Shown in pieces: positions 16,554 through 26,635 of a stretch of DNA of 64,000 nt. The translations under genes were made by a program, and so were the position numbers. Position 1 is the stretch's first letter. Every line of letters begins with the position of its first letter. The notes under the pieces were generated by a model. It had not been told where the DNA came from, searched no databases, and worked only from the letters and a program-made list of their open reading frames with translations. Source of the stretch: Pyrinomonadaceae bacterium (GTDB lineage Bacteria > Acidobacteriota > Blastocatellia > Pyrinomonadales > Pyrinomonadaceae); assembly GCA_021463165.1 (NCBI GenBank), contig JAJTWY010000003.1, positions 230,108-294,107 of the forward strand, in the 5' to 3' direction.

Positions 16554-18842
16554 ATGAACCGACATTTCGTCAAGAAGAATATTCTCGCGACAAAGCTTAA
16601 AGTGCGGCAGGAAAATGGGGAAAAATCGGCTTTGGATCGACTCGCTGATGAGAACGGCTTGGCGATCGCTTTAGTAGATGAGATTTCGCGGGAGGTCTAT
16701 TCGGCGAACAACAACTCGATCTGCCGCGGGCTGAACCCGCTGGGCGAGTTCGCAACACACTGCAAAGCGTTCTGCGGGACAGCTTTTGCCGAGGCCCGGG
16801 AGGTCGGGGGCATGACGTCGTTCACGTGTCACGCCGGCCTCGAATGCCGCGTCGTTCCCGTGTCGGCCGAGGGCCGGCCGCTGGTCGCGATCGTAGGCCG
16901 AACGTTCCTTAGTGCTGAGAACTATCGCCGCGCGACAACACGGGCCATCTCGGGTGACTGGAAGGATCATTCGCCTGCAGAGTTCTTCGAGAACGTCCTG
17001 CTTTCCGGTTCGCCGAAGGTTATCGATGAGACTGCGGAGGCCGTTCAGAAACTTTTTCTGCGATCGGAGAGAAAAGCACCGGCAACAGGCGACAACGTCA
17101 GGGTGCTCAGGGATGTCTCAATACCCAATGATCAGCGCAGGCCGCCGGAGAAGGGCTCGGTCGAGGAAGCACCGAAGCCGGAGCCAAAGCCGTCACGCGT
17201 GCTTTCAAATGTCGCGGAGAGATTCAATCGCGAGGTTGGGCTGCCAACGAGCCCGATGAAGCCAGCCGTATCGCCGCCGGCCGAAGTGCCTGTTGCGGAG
17301 GTGCCGGACACGCCCTCGGAGGCCGATCTCTCAGATGTTGGCCAGCAGCGGCCGACGCCGGACGCCGAGAAGCGGACGGCCGAGGCTCGGGCATGGAGGT
17401 CTTTCTTCGGATCGCTGCTGAAGATGGATCACGCAAAGGCAGTCGATTCGATCCTGGAATTCTTGTCGCTTCAATATGGCCTGTCCGCCCTTATATGGCT
17501 CGAACGTCGCGATACAAAACTCATCAATACAGCGGCCTTCGGCGAGATGAAGGACCGAAGATTGCGGCTCGGGATCGCGGCAGACGACGCCAGATTGCTC
17601 GAAGCCGCGCGGAATGAAGTTCCGCTTGAATTAGCCGAGCGGCCAAAGCCGAATGCCACCATGCCCGGCCGTGTGATGAACCTCTTCCCGATCGGCGTGG
17701 GGGGAGAAATATCTGCCGGCATCGCCGTTTTGGAGAGCATCGGGGACGGGAGGACAAAACGCCAGATCGTTCGCATATGCCAATCGATCGCACCTCAGCT
17801 CGAGATACTCCGCCTCAGAACAGCAGTTGATCGGGGCGAGTCGCTGACCACGGCCGTTCGCAAATTCAGCGAGAGCTTGAAACAGATCGATGCTGAGGAC
17901 TTCTGGGTGAAACTGACACAGAACGCGGCTGAGATGCTCAAGGCCGAGCGAGCCTCGCTGATGGTCTTTGACGAAAAGTCCAGAAATCTCGAGATAAAGG
18001 CGTTGATCGGCGGCACAGGGGCGCCGGGCAAGGATGAGATCGTTGGCCAGCGTGTCGCTAACCTCGTATTCGAAAAGAACAAGCCGATAATCGTTCCCGA
18101 CGTAGCGAAAACCGGCCTGCCGCCGGCCGACGTCGGGCGCAACTACAGGACAGCTTCATTCCTGAGCTGTCCGCTTTCGGTTGCCGGTCGGACGATCGGG
18201 GTAATGAGCTTTGCCGACAGGGCCTCCGGCCAACCGTTCGACCGCGGATCGTTGAGCTTGTTCCAAGCTATCGCCCCGCAGATCGGGATCGCGATCGACA
18301 GGGCGCTGCTAAAGGAGAAGGCCGGTGAGTTCGAGCGGCTTTCGGTCACTGACGCGCTTACAGGCTTACTGAACCGGCGTTATATCGAGGCCCGACTTGA
18401 AGAAGAGGTCAAACGCTCGAATCGGCACGGATTTCCTATGAGTCTCTTGATGATCGATGTCGATCATTTCAAAGCCTACAATGATGAGTTTGGCCACCCG
18501 GCGGGCGATGAGGCGCTGAGGATAGTCGGCAACGTGATACGCGAAACGCTGCGCGGAGCGGATGTTGCGGCCAGGGTCGGGGGCGAAGAGTTCGCCATCC
18601 TCCTGCCGCAGACCCAAGCGGACGAAGCGGCCGTGATCGCGGAACGTCTTCGCCGTAATGTCGCTGAGACCAGGTTCCCCCATCGCCCTGTAACTGCAAG
18701 CATCGGCATTGCGAGTTGTTCCGCCGAACTTTGTTCGGTGACGGCGATCGGGAATGCCGCCGATAAGGCAGTTTACGAGGCAAAGCGAACTGGCCGCAAT
18801 CGTGTGATCTCGTTTGACGACATGCATGCAGACCGTCAATGA
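16554..18842 (+). CDS. PocR-GAF-GGDEF diguanylate cyclase
   Basis: A cytoplasmic sensor of about 762 residues that should make cyclic di-GMP. Domains in order: a PocR-type ligand-binding domain (about 25-150) with four Cys (HCKAFCGTAF and SFTCHAGLECR); a low-complexity Pro/Glu linker (about 180-275); a weak GAF-like domain (about 285-410); a clear GAF domain (about 430-590); and a GGDEF domain (about 605-755). The active site is GGEEF (about 676-680), preceded at the right distance by the inhibitory RxxD site (RGAD), so both catalysis and product inhibition look intact. No membrane segment is seen. An adjacent in-frame GTG at 16551 is possible; the GAGGGG site favours the ATG. Its stop overlaps the next gene by ATGA. 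Confidence 0.9.
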   Translation: MNRHFVKKNILATKLKVRQENGEKSALDRLADENGLAIALVDEISREVYSANNNSICRGLNPLGEFATHCKAFCGTAFAEAREVGGMTSFTCHAGLECRVVPVSAEGRPLVAIVGRTFLSAENYRRATTRAISGDWKDHSPAEFFENVLLSGSPKVIDETAEAVQKLFLRSERKAPATGDNVRVLRDVSIPNDQRRPPEKGSVEEAPKPEPKPSRVLSNVAERFNREVGLPTSPMKPAVSPPAEVPVAEVPDTPSEADLSDVGQQRPTPDAEKRTAEARAWRSFFGSLLKMDHAKAVDSILEFLSLQYGLSALIWLERRDTKLINTAAFGEMKDRRLRLGIAADDARLLEAARNEVPLELAERPKPNATMPGRVMNLFPIGVGGEISAGIAVLESIGDGRTKRQIVRICQSIAPQLEILRLRTAVDRGESLTTAVRKFSESLKQIDAEDFWVKLTQNAAEMLKAERASLMVFDEKSRNLEIKALIGGTGAPGKDEIVGQRVANLVFEKNKPIIVPDVAKTGLPPADVGRNYRTASFLSCPLSVAGRTIGVMSFADRASGQPFDRGSLSLFQAIAPQIGIAIDRALLKEKAGEFERLSVTDALTGLLNRRYIEARLEEEVKRSNRHGFPMSLLMIDVDHFKAYNDEFGHPAGDEALRIVGNVIRETLRGADVAARVGGEEFAILLPQTQADEAAVIAERLRRNVAETRFPHRPVTASIGIASCSAELCSVTAIGNAADKAVYEAKRTGRNRVISFDDMHADRQ

Positions 18843-21016
18843 AGAACATTCTAAGACGAAGAATATTGGCAACGGTTGACGCGGCGGACTTCGTGGGCCG
18901 AGCCCCACATCGTGATCGCTTGGCGCAGCTTTCCCGCTCCTCGGGCGGACTGCTGATGCTCGCGGCGCCCGCGACTGGTGCATCTGAGATCCTGCGGAGA
19001 ACATTCGACGATCTTTTCACGGGACAGGAAGCGGTCGTTCCGGTATATTTCCAATTTCGGACAAGCGACAGCTCGGCTGAGGATGCAGCCCGGCGCTTCC
19101 TCTACGAATTCCTGACGCAGGCAGTGGCGTTTCGGCGCCGTGATCCCCGACCGATGGGCGCGGCTCCGAGCTTCGACGAGCTTGCTCGCTTGGCGATCCC
19201 GTCAGATGGATACTGGGTCGATGCACTTATCGACGACCTGGGCGCGTCACCCGCTCGCAAATCCACGCTGCTCAGCGGTCCACTGAGAACCGTTCCACAT
19301 GGTATAAGGCCGTTCCTGCTATTTGACGATGTCCACACGGCGCTGGCGCTCGAGGGAGGCGAGGGGCTGGTCGCAGAGATATGTGAGACCTACGGCCGCT
19401 CGACGACGCCGTTTGTTCTCGCTGGGCTAAGGCGGGAATTGTACGCGAAAGCACCGCTAGAAACGCTGGCGGTCGAGCCTTTTTCATTTGCGGAGGCAGG
19501 AAAGTTTGTTGAGAATGCGGCCCGAATGGCGGGGGTCGAGATCAACGACCAAACGCGCGATCTGATCGCTGTGCAGCTCGGCGGTTGTCCGGGGAATATC
19601 TCAGGACTGCTCCTGTCCGCGAGTGATGACGCGTTGGCGCTAACCTCATTTGAGAACGTACAAAAGATCTACACCGACGAAATATTCGGCGGACGGATCT
19701 CGCTCCGGTATGATGCGATGCTCGATGAGGTGGCCGCCGACCACGCGTCTCGCGAGCGGCTGCTATGGCTATTGACCGAGACAGCCGGTGCATCGGGCGG
19801 CCGAGCTCCCGTTTCGTACTGGAAGCGGCATTCCAAGGGGATCGGGGCAGATCTCGAAGCGATCCTGCGGAAGCTGCATGTCAATGAGATCGTCAACTTT
19901 ACAGACGGGAATGTCGATATTGACGTCAACGACATCGTGTTGGCGGACTATCTTAATGCACGACGACGGCTCGAGATCGAACGTGAGCCACGATCGATAG
20001 TCGTCGGCGATGCGGTGGCGCGCAACATCAAACGGGCGCCGAGTATTCTTGCTCGTTTCTATCGCCGGAATTCAGCCATCGACCTCCATGGTCTTATGTC
20101 CGCGTTTGACGGGCGAAGGGTCTCGCCCGCATTTCTGGACTACGGCCGATTCAAGGATGAGTTCCGCGGAGCCGACGACGAAAAGATCCTCAGATCGCTC
20201 AAGGAGGACAATGCCGCGGTCGAACTCCCGAAAGTCGTTTACACCGCGGAAACGGCCTCCTTCTATCCAAAGCTGTCCGAGATCTCCGATCCATCTCGCT
20301 CCGTTGCTGCAGTTGGCTTTGCGGGGAAGGAACAAATGACGTGGATCGCCGCACAGATCGACTCAAAACTCGAAGCGACCCGCGACCTGACCGCATTCTG
20401 GTGCGATCGTCTTGAAATGGCGGCAGTCGGGTCGGACATCGAGAACTTCCGTCTGTGGCTGATCTCTCCGGCAGGATTCTCCGAAGATGCGGTGGCACTG
20501 CTTCGCGAACGGGATGCTTTCGGTTCAAGCCTCAAGCAGGTCGAACTGCTTGCCGAGGTGATCGGCGCGGTACATTCTAAAACTCCGGGCCAGGAGGAAG
20601 ACGAATACGAGATCGTAGTACCGATGGGCGAGAATACGGAGATGATCGCCGCTCATACTGTCGAGGAGATCGCAAAACGCCACAACTTTCCCGCCAAGTC
20701 GATCAATCAGATAAAGACCGCACTTGTGGAGGCCTGCATTAACGCGACGGAGCATTCGATGAGCCCCGATCGCCGTATCCACCAGAGATTCGCGGTCACG
20801 CCGGACCGGATCACCATTACCGTTACCAACCGAGGCGTTCGGTTGGGAGATCGCCCATCTGCCGAACCCGCCGAGAACGAACGCAGGGGGTGGGGATTGA
20901 AGTTAATTAAAGGGCTGATGGACGAAGTGCGGATCGAAGACACCGACGATGGCACGCGGTTAACGATGGTCAAATACCTCGAGAAAGCAAGGTCGGCGGC
21001 TGGTGACACCCAATAA
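18839..21016 (+). CDS. ATPase-like protein with C-terminal RsbW-type histidine-kinase-like ATPase domain
   Basis: A 725-residue protein coupled by ATGA to the diguanylate cyclase. The N-terminal half (about 15-380) resembles prokaryotic ATPases of the PF01637 type: a P-loop position reading APATGAS, where the Gly and Lys of GxxxxGK[ST] are missing, a Walker B-like PFLLFDDVH and a winged-helix-like segment. Residues of about 480-560 resemble the nuclease-fold C-terminal domain seen in such ATPases. The C-terminal domain (about 585-720) is HATPase_c of the anti-sigma-factor class: N-box QIKTALVEACINATEHS and RGWGLKLIKGLMDEV. RsbW-type kinases phosphorylate anti-anti-sigma proteins or sequester sigma factors; no partner is encoded nearby. 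The N-terminal ATPase is probably inactive (inference). Confidence 0.72.
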   Translation: MKNILRRRILATVDAADFVGRAPHRDRLAQLSRSSGGLLMLAAPATGASEILRRTFDDLFTGQEAVVPVYFQFRTSDSSAEDAARRFLYEFLTQAVAFRRRDPRPMGAAPSFDELARLAIPSDGYWVDALIDDLGASPARKSTLLSGPLRTVPHGIRPFLLFDDVHTALALEGGEGLVAEICETYGRSTTPFVLAGLRRELYAKAPLETLAVEPFSFAEAGKFVENAARMAGVEINDQTRDLIAVQLGGCPGNISGLLLSASDDALALTSFENVQKIYTDEIFGGRISLRYDAMLDEVAADHASRERLLWLLTETAGASGGRAPVSYWKRHSKGIGADLEAILRKLHVNEIVNFTDGNVDIDVNDIVLADYLNARRRLEIEREPRSIVVGDAVARNIKRAPSILARFYRRNSAIDLHGLMSAFDGRRVSPAFLDYGRFKDEFRGADDEKILRSLKEDNAAVELPKVVYTAETASFYPKLSEISDPSRSVAAVGFAGKEQMTWIAAQIDSKLEATRDLTAFWCDRLEMAAVGSDIENFRLWLISPAGFSEDAVALLRERDAFGSSLKQVELLAEVIGAVHSKTPGQEEDEYEIVVPMGENTEMIAAHTVEEIAKRHNFPAKSINQIKTALVEACINATEHSMSPDRRIHQRFAVTPDRITITVTNRGVRLGDRPSAEPAENERRGWGLKLIKGLMDEVRIEDTDDGTRLTMVKYLEKARSAAGDTQ

Positions 21017-21262
21017 AAAGCTTTCATTCCAAGGTAATTTTCGGTATAAAGGATCGCGATGGGTGATATAAGCCATAATAACGGATCGATGCATCGTTAG
21101 GATGAGGGTTTTCATCAAAACACCGGCCAAAGGATGGGCCTGGAACGGGAAACGGCAAAAAGAGATGGAATTTGGCGCGTCTTAAGTGGTATTATCAAAA
21201 GAGTGTCGAATGGCCGCGATACTGACAACCTTCCTTCAGAAAGATCCAACGCTAGAGTTCCA

Positions 21263-22675
21263 ATGACAAGCCCCGCCAAAATGATGTTTCGACCAATACT
21301 TGTCACCGCATTTCTACTCGCTTTGACAGCGGTAAGCTTTGCTCAGCCTGGCAAGCCGCCGATGCTGCAGGACATCCAGGTCAAGAGGGAAGAGAGCACT
21401 GAGATAAGGCAGACGACCTATTCGCCAGTACCGTCGGAGACTCCGCTCGTTGCAAAAACCTCCAGTTCGGCGCCGGTTCAGGGCAGCATTCGGACATTGT
21501 TCCCCGCGCTTGCCCAGGCCGCGATACCGGGCTATTCCGGAATTCTTATCGAATCTCTCGACGGTAATGTCGTGGTTGAAAGCAACCCGAATTTCACATT
21601 CAACCCGGCCTCGAATGTTAAGATAGCGACGGCCTATGCTGTGTTGAAGACCTTCGGCCCGGAGTTCCGTTTTGCGACGAATGTTTATACCGATGGTGCG
21701 ATCGACCGAAGCACGGGTACGCTCGATGGCAACCTGTATGTCTCCGGCAAGGACCCGATATTTGGGAATCAGCATGGCGTCGCGATCGCTCACGAACTAA
21801 ATCGACGGGGTATCAGAAACATCACCGGCGATCTGATCGTGACTGACAACTTCGTGATGAACTACTCAGGTTCGCCGCTTGTGTCAGCACAAGCGCTGAT
21901 GGCGGTCATGAGCAGCTCAAAGAGAAGCGCGGCCGCAACCCGATCGTGGCTTGAACATCTTTCTTACTCGGGGCGATTCGGGCAGGTCACCGGTGTTCCC
22001 GATGTTTCGTTCGGCGGGGCTGCCTATGTTCAGTCAGTGCCCAGTACGCTGACGCATTTGTTTACGCACGAATCGGCTCAAATGCGTGAGATCCTCAAGG
22101 CGGTCTTGTGCTATTCGAACAATTTCCTGTCCGAGAAACTTGGTGATCTTGTCGGCGGCCCTTTTGCTGTTGCGCGGCTCGTCCATTTGAACGCGAGCGT
22201 TCCGCCGCAGGAGTTCTCGATAGCTACGTCCAGCGGCCTGGGCTATAACCGTGTTACGCCGAACGCGATGATGAAGCTGCTAAGAGCACTTAGAGAAGAT
22301 CTTGCGAGGTATAAACTGACCTTCGCAGACATAATGCCCGTCGCCGGCGTCGATAAGGGAACGCTCGAAACAAGATTTGACTCCAGCTTTGCCCGCGGCA
22401 GCGTCGTCGGGAAAACGGGGACGCTGGGGAACACCGACGGCGGCGTGAGCGCGCTCGCGGGCGAAGTAAATACCAGAAACGGCCGTCTGCTCTTTGTGAT
22501 CTTCAATATGAGAGGAAGCGTGGCCCGCTTTCGAAGTTTCCAGAATGGTTACGTGGGGCTCGTTCAGGCCCAGTTCGGCGGCGCGGTTCCGATGAACTAT
22601 GACGCGGTTTCGCTCGAGACGCGGCTAGCTCGTTCGAGAATAACAAATCCGTACGGAAACGGCCTCGGCAACTAA
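21263..22675 (+). CDS. dacB: D-alanyl-D-alanine carboxypeptidase/endopeptidase, S13 (PBP4) family
   Basis: A periplasmic penicillin-binding protein of about 470 residues that trims or cleaves peptidoglycan cross-links. All three active-site motifs are present: SNVK (SxxK, in NPASNVKIATA), SNN (in CYSNNFLSEKLGD) and KTG (in VGKTGTLG). The long region between SxxK and SxN is characteristic of class-C PBP4 proteins. The start at 21263 (MTSPAKMMFRPIL) gives a good signal peptide ending at VSFAQ; an open frame reaches back to 21134 but adds an unlikely polar leader. A rho-independent terminator follows, so it is a separate unit from murJ. Confidence 0.9.
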   Translation: MTSPAKMMFRPILVTAFLLALTAVSFAQPGKPPMLQDIQVKREESTEIRQTTYSPVPSETPLVAKTSSSAPVQGSIRTLFPALAQAAIPGYSGILIESLDGNVVVESNPNFTFNPASNVKIATAYAVLKTFGPEFRFATNVYTDGAIDRSTGTLDGNLYVSGKDPIFGNQHGVAIAHELNRRGIRNITGDLIVTDNFVMNYSGSPLVSAQALMAVMSSSKRSAAATRSWLEHLSYSGRFGQVTGVPDVSFGGAAYVQSVPSTLTHLFTHESAQMREILKAVLCYSNNFLSEKLGDLVGGPFAVARLVHLNASVPPQEFSIATSSGLGYNRVTPNAMMKLLRALREDLARYKLTFADIMPVAGVDKGTLETRFDSSFARGSVVGKTGTLGNTDGGVSALAGEVNTRNGRLLFVIFNMRGSVARFRSFQNGYVGLVQAQFGGAVPMNYDAVSLETRLARSRITNPYGNGLGN

Positions 22676-22702
22676 TAACGCAGTACCCGACCGATACCGA
22701 AG

Positions 22703-22735
22703 GGGAGCAGGGAAACTTGCTTCCTTTTTTTCTTT
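22703..22735 (+). terminator. Rho-independent terminator after dacB
   Basis: GGGAGCA (22703-22709) pairs with TGCTTCC (22718-22724) around an 8-nt loop, giving a 7-bp stem with one G-T pair, followed directly by a T-rich run (22725-22735). It sits 28 bp after the dacB stop and 33 bp before murJ. Confidence 0.8.
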
Positions 22736-22767
22736 GCCTGCGTCGTGAGATAATCCGCGATTGACGA

Positions 22768-24540
22768 ATGAGCAATAACGAAAAGCCCCAGCCCGAAGCC
22801 GAAGAACCCGAAGCGCTCACGGCTCCGTCGCCGGAGGATATGATCGAACCTGAGAAGCCGTCAGCCAGCGTTGCTCGTTCGGCCGGTATTGTGTCGATCG
22901 CGGTAATGGCATCGCGGTTGTTGGGACTGGTTCGCGAGACCCTCTTTGCCAAATATTTCGGTGCCGGCTTTCTGTACGACGCGTTCATTGTCGGCTTTCG
23001 CATTCCCAATCTGCTTCGCGATCTTTTCGCCGAGGGTGCTCTCTCGGCCGCATTCGTCAAGGTCTTTACAGACTACCAGCTTAAGAACAGCGAAAAAGAG
23101 GCCTGGTGGTTGGCAAGCCTGATATTTAACGGCCTTGCGGTTGTGCTGAGCGTCATCTGCATAGCCGGTATTTTTCTTTCCCCGCTGTTCGTAAAGCTCA
23201 TTACCTACAACTACCTGGGCGACCAGAATCACTATTATCCGCCTGAGAAAGCTGCGTTGGCGACCGTGCTGATGCAGATCATGTTCCCGTTCATCCTGCT
23301 CGTGGCCTTGGCGGCTTTGGCGATGGGTGTCCTGAATACAAAGGGTCGATTCGGCATTCCCGCATCAGCATCGACGGCCTTCAACGTGGTCTCGATCGTC
23401 GTCGGACTGGGTGTCGCCTACTGGCTGGCCGGCGGCCCGTGGGAGCAGGCTGTCGATAAGATCGCGGTCCCGAGCGACGCATCGCAATGGGCAGTCATCG
23501 GTATGTCGATCGGGACACTCCTCGGCGGAGCGGCACAATTACTGATACAGGTCCCGTCCCTTTTTAAGGTCGGTTTTAGGTTCTCGTTCGGTCTAAGCTT
23601 TTCGGATCCCGGCGTTCGACGCGTGATGCGGCTAATGGGCCCCGCAATAGTAGGAACAGGCGCGATACAGATCAAGGTTCTTGTCGATACGGTAGTAGCT
23701 TCAGGCATAGACGGCGGAGCGTCGTGGCTCAACTACGCCTTTCGTCTGATGCAGTTTCCCATCGGCGTCTTTGGTGTCGCGATAGGGACGGCGGCGATCC
23801 CGACGCTGTCGCGGCTGGCGTCCGAGGAAGACTGGTGCAAGTTCCGCGATACTCTTTCCGATGCAGCAAAACTTGTGCTGCTTCTTGCGGTTCCTTCCGC
23901 GTTCGGACTGATCGTGCTGGGCGAGCCGATAATCGCGCTCATCTACGAACGTGGCGCATTCGATGCCTTCGACACGAATATGACGGCGTGGGCCCTAACG
24001 GCTTATTCGGTCGGTCTCGCGGCATATGCCTCGATCAAGGTCTTTTCACCCGCGTTCTATGCTCTCGATGACGCAAAGACGCCAATGTACATAAGCGTCG
24101 CATCGATCCTTGTGCACGTTCCGACGAGCTTCGGAATGATGCAGCTTCTGTCGAAGGTCGGGGTCTCACCTGAGCGCCCTAGCGGTTATGGCCACGCAGG
24201 CGTTGCACTTGCCACATCGATCGTCGCTTTGGTCACGCTCATCGCTCTCGCCTTCTTCATGCGCCGCAAGATAAAACGGATCAACGGCACATCGATCCTC
24301 GTGGCGCTGGGAAAGATAATTGCGGCCTCTGTTGTTATGTCGGCGGCCGGATATGGGACCTATTACTTGCTTGCGCGACAGTTCGCCGATAAGACGCTTC
24401 TGATACGTCTCATCGAGGCTTTTGTCCCGATCGCGGTCTCGGGCGTGGTTTTTCTCGCGGCAGCAAAATTACTTCGAATAGGCGAGGTTCAAAAGATCGT
24501 TGCAGGCGTTTCCCGGAAGCTCGGTGCCGGAGCACGCTAG
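22768..24540 (+). CDS. murJ: Lipid II flippase MurJ (MviN)
   Basis: A 590-residue inner-membrane protein of the MOP/MviN superfamily that flips the peptidoglycan precursor lipid II. A cytoplasmic leader of about 30 residues precedes VARSAGIVSIAVMASRLLGLVRETLFAKYFG, the diagnostic MurJ first helix with its key Arg residues. FRIPNLLRDLFAEGALSAAFVKVFTDY is the other hallmark. About 14 membrane helices are expected. It lies six bases from the downstream carbonic-anhydrase-like gene. Together with dacB and slt it forms a loose cluster of cell-wall genes. Confidence 0.96.
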   Translation: MSNNEKPQPEAEEPEALTAPSPEDMIEPEKPSASVARSAGIVSIAVMASRLLGLVRETLFAKYFGAGFLYDAFIVGFRIPNLLRDLFAEGALSAAFVKVFTDYQLKNSEKEAWWLASLIFNGLAVVLSVICIAGIFLSPLFVKLITYNYLGDQNHYYPPEKAALATVLMQIMFPFILLVALAALAMGVLNTKGRFGIPASASTAFNVVSIVVGLGVAYWLAGGPWEQAVDKIAVPSDASQWAVIGMSIGTLLGGAAQLLIQVPSLFKVGFRFSFGLSFSDPGVRRVMRLMGPAIVGTGAIQIKVLVDTVVASGIDGGASWLNYAFRLMQFPIGVFGVAIGTAAIPTLSRLASEEDWCKFRDTLSDAAKLVLLLAVPSAFGLIVLGEPIIALIYERGAFDAFDTNMTAWALTAYSVGLAAYASIKVFSPAFYALDDAKTPMYISVASILVHVPTSFGMMQLLSKVGVSPERPSGYGHAGVALATSIVALVTLIALAFFMRRKIKRINGTSILVALGKIIAASVVMSAAGYGTYYLLARQFADKTLLIRLIEAFVPIAVSGVVFLAAAKLLRIGEVQKIVAGVSRKLGAGAR

Positions 24541-24546
24541 ATAAGT

Positions 24547-25089
24547 ATGATCTCAGGCTTTAAGGACATATATCCGTCGATCGCCCCCTCCGCTTTTGTT
24601 GCGCACGACGCGAATGTGATCGGAGATGTCGAGATCGCTGAGGACGCAAGCGTCTGGTTTGGGTCCATTCTTCGCGGGGATGTCAACTACATCCGGATCG
24701 GTGCGAGGACGAATATTCAGGACCAAACGATCATTCACGTCAGCTCAAAAGGCTTGCCGACGATCGTCGAGGAAAACGTCACGGTCGGACATCGCGTTAC
24801 TCTGCATGCTTGCCATGTAGAAAGCGGCTGCCTGATCGGCATCGGCGCGATCATAATGGACGGTGCGAGGATCGGGCGGGATTCGATCGTCGGAGCCGGA
24901 GCTCTCGTCACGCCAGGCACGCGGATCCCGCCGCGATCGCTTGTCATCGGCTCGCCCGGACGAGTAAAACGCGAGGTTACCGAGGAAGAGATCGCGAGTC
25001 TTGAAAGGTCGTGGCGCCGGTATGTCGAGCTTAAGAACATCTATGGATCAAACCGCGGAGACCTGGAAACGCAGCGAAGAGGAGAATAG
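24547..25089 (+). CDS. Gamma-carbonic anhydrase-like hexapeptide-repeat protein
   Basis: A 180-residue left-handed beta-helix protein (YrdA/PaaY/Cam family). Hexapeptide turns run from about residue 15 to 150. Candidate zinc-binding His residues occur in IIHVSS, VGHRVTLHACHV in the order usual for gamma-carbonic anhydrases. Such proteins form trimers; some hydrate CO2, others are inactive or have other ligands, so the reaction is uncertain. It follows murJ after six bases and precedes hisS by 66 bp. The last 15 or so residues (SNRGDLETQRRGE) are a charged tail. Confidence 0.87.
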   Translation: MISGFKDIYPSIAPSAFVAHDANVIGDVEIAEDASVWFGSILRGDVNYIRIGARTNIQDQTIIHVSSKGLPTIVEENVTVGHRVTLHACHVESGCLIGIGAIIMDGARIGRDSIVGAGALVTPGTRIPPRSLVIGSPGRVKREVTEEEIASLERSWRRYVELKNIYGSNRGDLETQRRGE

Positions 25090-25155
25090 TAGTCTTTTGG
25101 GGCCAGTTTTTTTGGGTCTCTGCGTAATGGCTTCTCTGCGATAGAATATCCCTTT

Positions 25156-26628
25156 ATGGCCTCAAATAACCCAGCCCGTGGAATGCGTGATTTTCTCCCA
25201 TCGGACGTGCGCAAACGCAACTACGTCATCGACGTCATCAAGGAAGTCTATGAATCATACGGTTTCGAACCGTTGGAAACGCCGGCGGTCGAGAATCTGG
25301 AAACACTGACCGGCAAGTACGGCGAAGAAGGTAATCAGCTTATCTTCAAGATCCTGAAACGCGGAGAGAAATTGAGACAAGAGACGGGCGACGCGAGACA
25401 GGGCCTGAAGGAATCGGACATCTCGGATCTGGCGTTGCGTTACGACCTTACGGTTCCATTGGCACGCGTCGTCGCAAATAATAGGAACGATCTACCCAAA
25501 TTCTTCAAGCGCTATCAGATCCAACCCGTATGGCGTGCCGACCGGCCTGCCCGGGGGCGGTTTCGCGAGTTTTATCAATGTGACGTGGATGCGATAGGGT
25601 CCGAGTCGATGACTGTCGAGGTTGAGCAGATCGCCGCCGTCACGAAGATCCTGGGAAAGCTTGGCCGCGACGATGAGCTCGCGAACTTTGATGACTTCGT
25701 TGTACTCACAAACCATCGCGACATCTTGTATGGAATGCTGGAGGCGTTTGACGTTCCGGAGCGCAGCTACACAAACGTCTTAGTTGCGATCGATAAGTTC
25801 GACAAGATCGGAGTCGACGGAGTGATCGACGAACTAGTAGGGTCTGAAACTCTCAGCAAAGAGCATGCAACAAGCCTTGTGACGGAGTTATTTTCCGGGG
25901 CAGGTGACTCGGTTCCAAGTGCGGACCGCTCGAGTGCCGGAAAACGCCTCCAGGATGCGAATGCGGAAGAGTTGGATCGACTGGAGAAGCTGATCGGAAC
26001 GTCTGAAGCCGGGCGTAGAGGGCTGAGATCCGTCCGTGAATTTCTCCGCTTATCGAGCGATCTCCAAAGCTGCGAACATATTCGTTTCCAGGCGAGCCTG
26101 GCCCGCGGACTTTCTTATTACACAGGTTCGATCTTCGAGATCCGGTTGGATCGTCTGGATTTCAAAGGCAGCATCGGCGGTGGCGGACGGTATGATGGAT
26201 TGATCGGTATGTTCGGAAAGGAGCAGATCCCGGCGTGCGGCTTTTCGTTGGGGTTGGAGCGCATTCTTGTCGTGATGGATGAACGGCGGATGTTTCCGCC
26301 GGATATTGCCGAATCGACGCCGGCCGATGTTCTGGTGACCATCTGGAGCTATGAGACAGTTGCTGCGTCGCTCAAACTCGCCGACGAAGTACGTTCGTAC
26401 GGACTGCGCGTCGCGCTCTACCCTGAGGCCGACAAGCTCGGCAAGCAGCTAAAATATGCCGATTCGATCAAGGTGCCGTTTGTCTGTGTTCTTGGCGAGA
26501 GTGAGATCGCCGAGGGCAAGGTAACGCTCAAGGATATGCGGTCGGGCAGCCAGTCTGGCTTGTCGATCGACGATGCGGTCAACGAGGTTCGGAAAGGTCT
26601 ATCCGAGCGGCAGCTGGGAGCCGTGTGA
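25156..26628 (+). CDS. hisS: Histidyl-tRNA synthetase
   Basis: A 490-residue class II aminoacyl-tRNA synthetase. Motifs: NPARGMRDFLPSDVRKRNYV at the N-terminus, the motif 2 region RPARGRFREFYQCDVDAIG, the histidine-specific LARGLSYYTGSIFEIR and GGGRYDGLIGMFG, and motif 3 GFSLGLERIL. The C-terminal anticodon-binding domain spans about 390-485. The length and the long insertion (about 190-270) place it with the eukaryotic/archaeal-like bacterial HisRS type rather than the about 420-residue E. coli form. It is convergent with the threonine aldolase, seven bases away. Confidence 0.96.
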   Translation: MASNNPARGMRDFLPSDVRKRNYVIDVIKEVYESYGFEPLETPAVENLETLTGKYGEEGNQLIFKILKRGEKLRQETGDARQGLKESDISDLALRYDLTVPLARVVANNRNDLPKFFKRYQIQPVWRADRPARGRFREFYQCDVDAIGSESMTVEVEQIAAVTKILGKLGRDDELANFDDFVVLTNHRDILYGMLEAFDVPERSYTNVLVAIDKFDKIGVDGVIDELVGSETLSKEHATSLVTELFSGAGDSVPSADRSSAGKRLQDANAEELDRLEKLIGTSEAGRRGLRSVREFLRLSSDLQSCEHIRFQASLARGLSYYTGSIFEIRLDRLDFKGSIGGGGRYDGLIGMFGKEQIPACGFSLGLERILVVMDERRMFPPDIAESTPADVLVTIWSYETVAASLKLADEVRSYGLRVALYPEADKLGKQLKYADSIKVPFVCVLGESEIAEGKVTLKDMRSGSQSGLSIDDAVNEVRKGLSERQLGAV

Positions 26629-26635
26629 AATTGGT

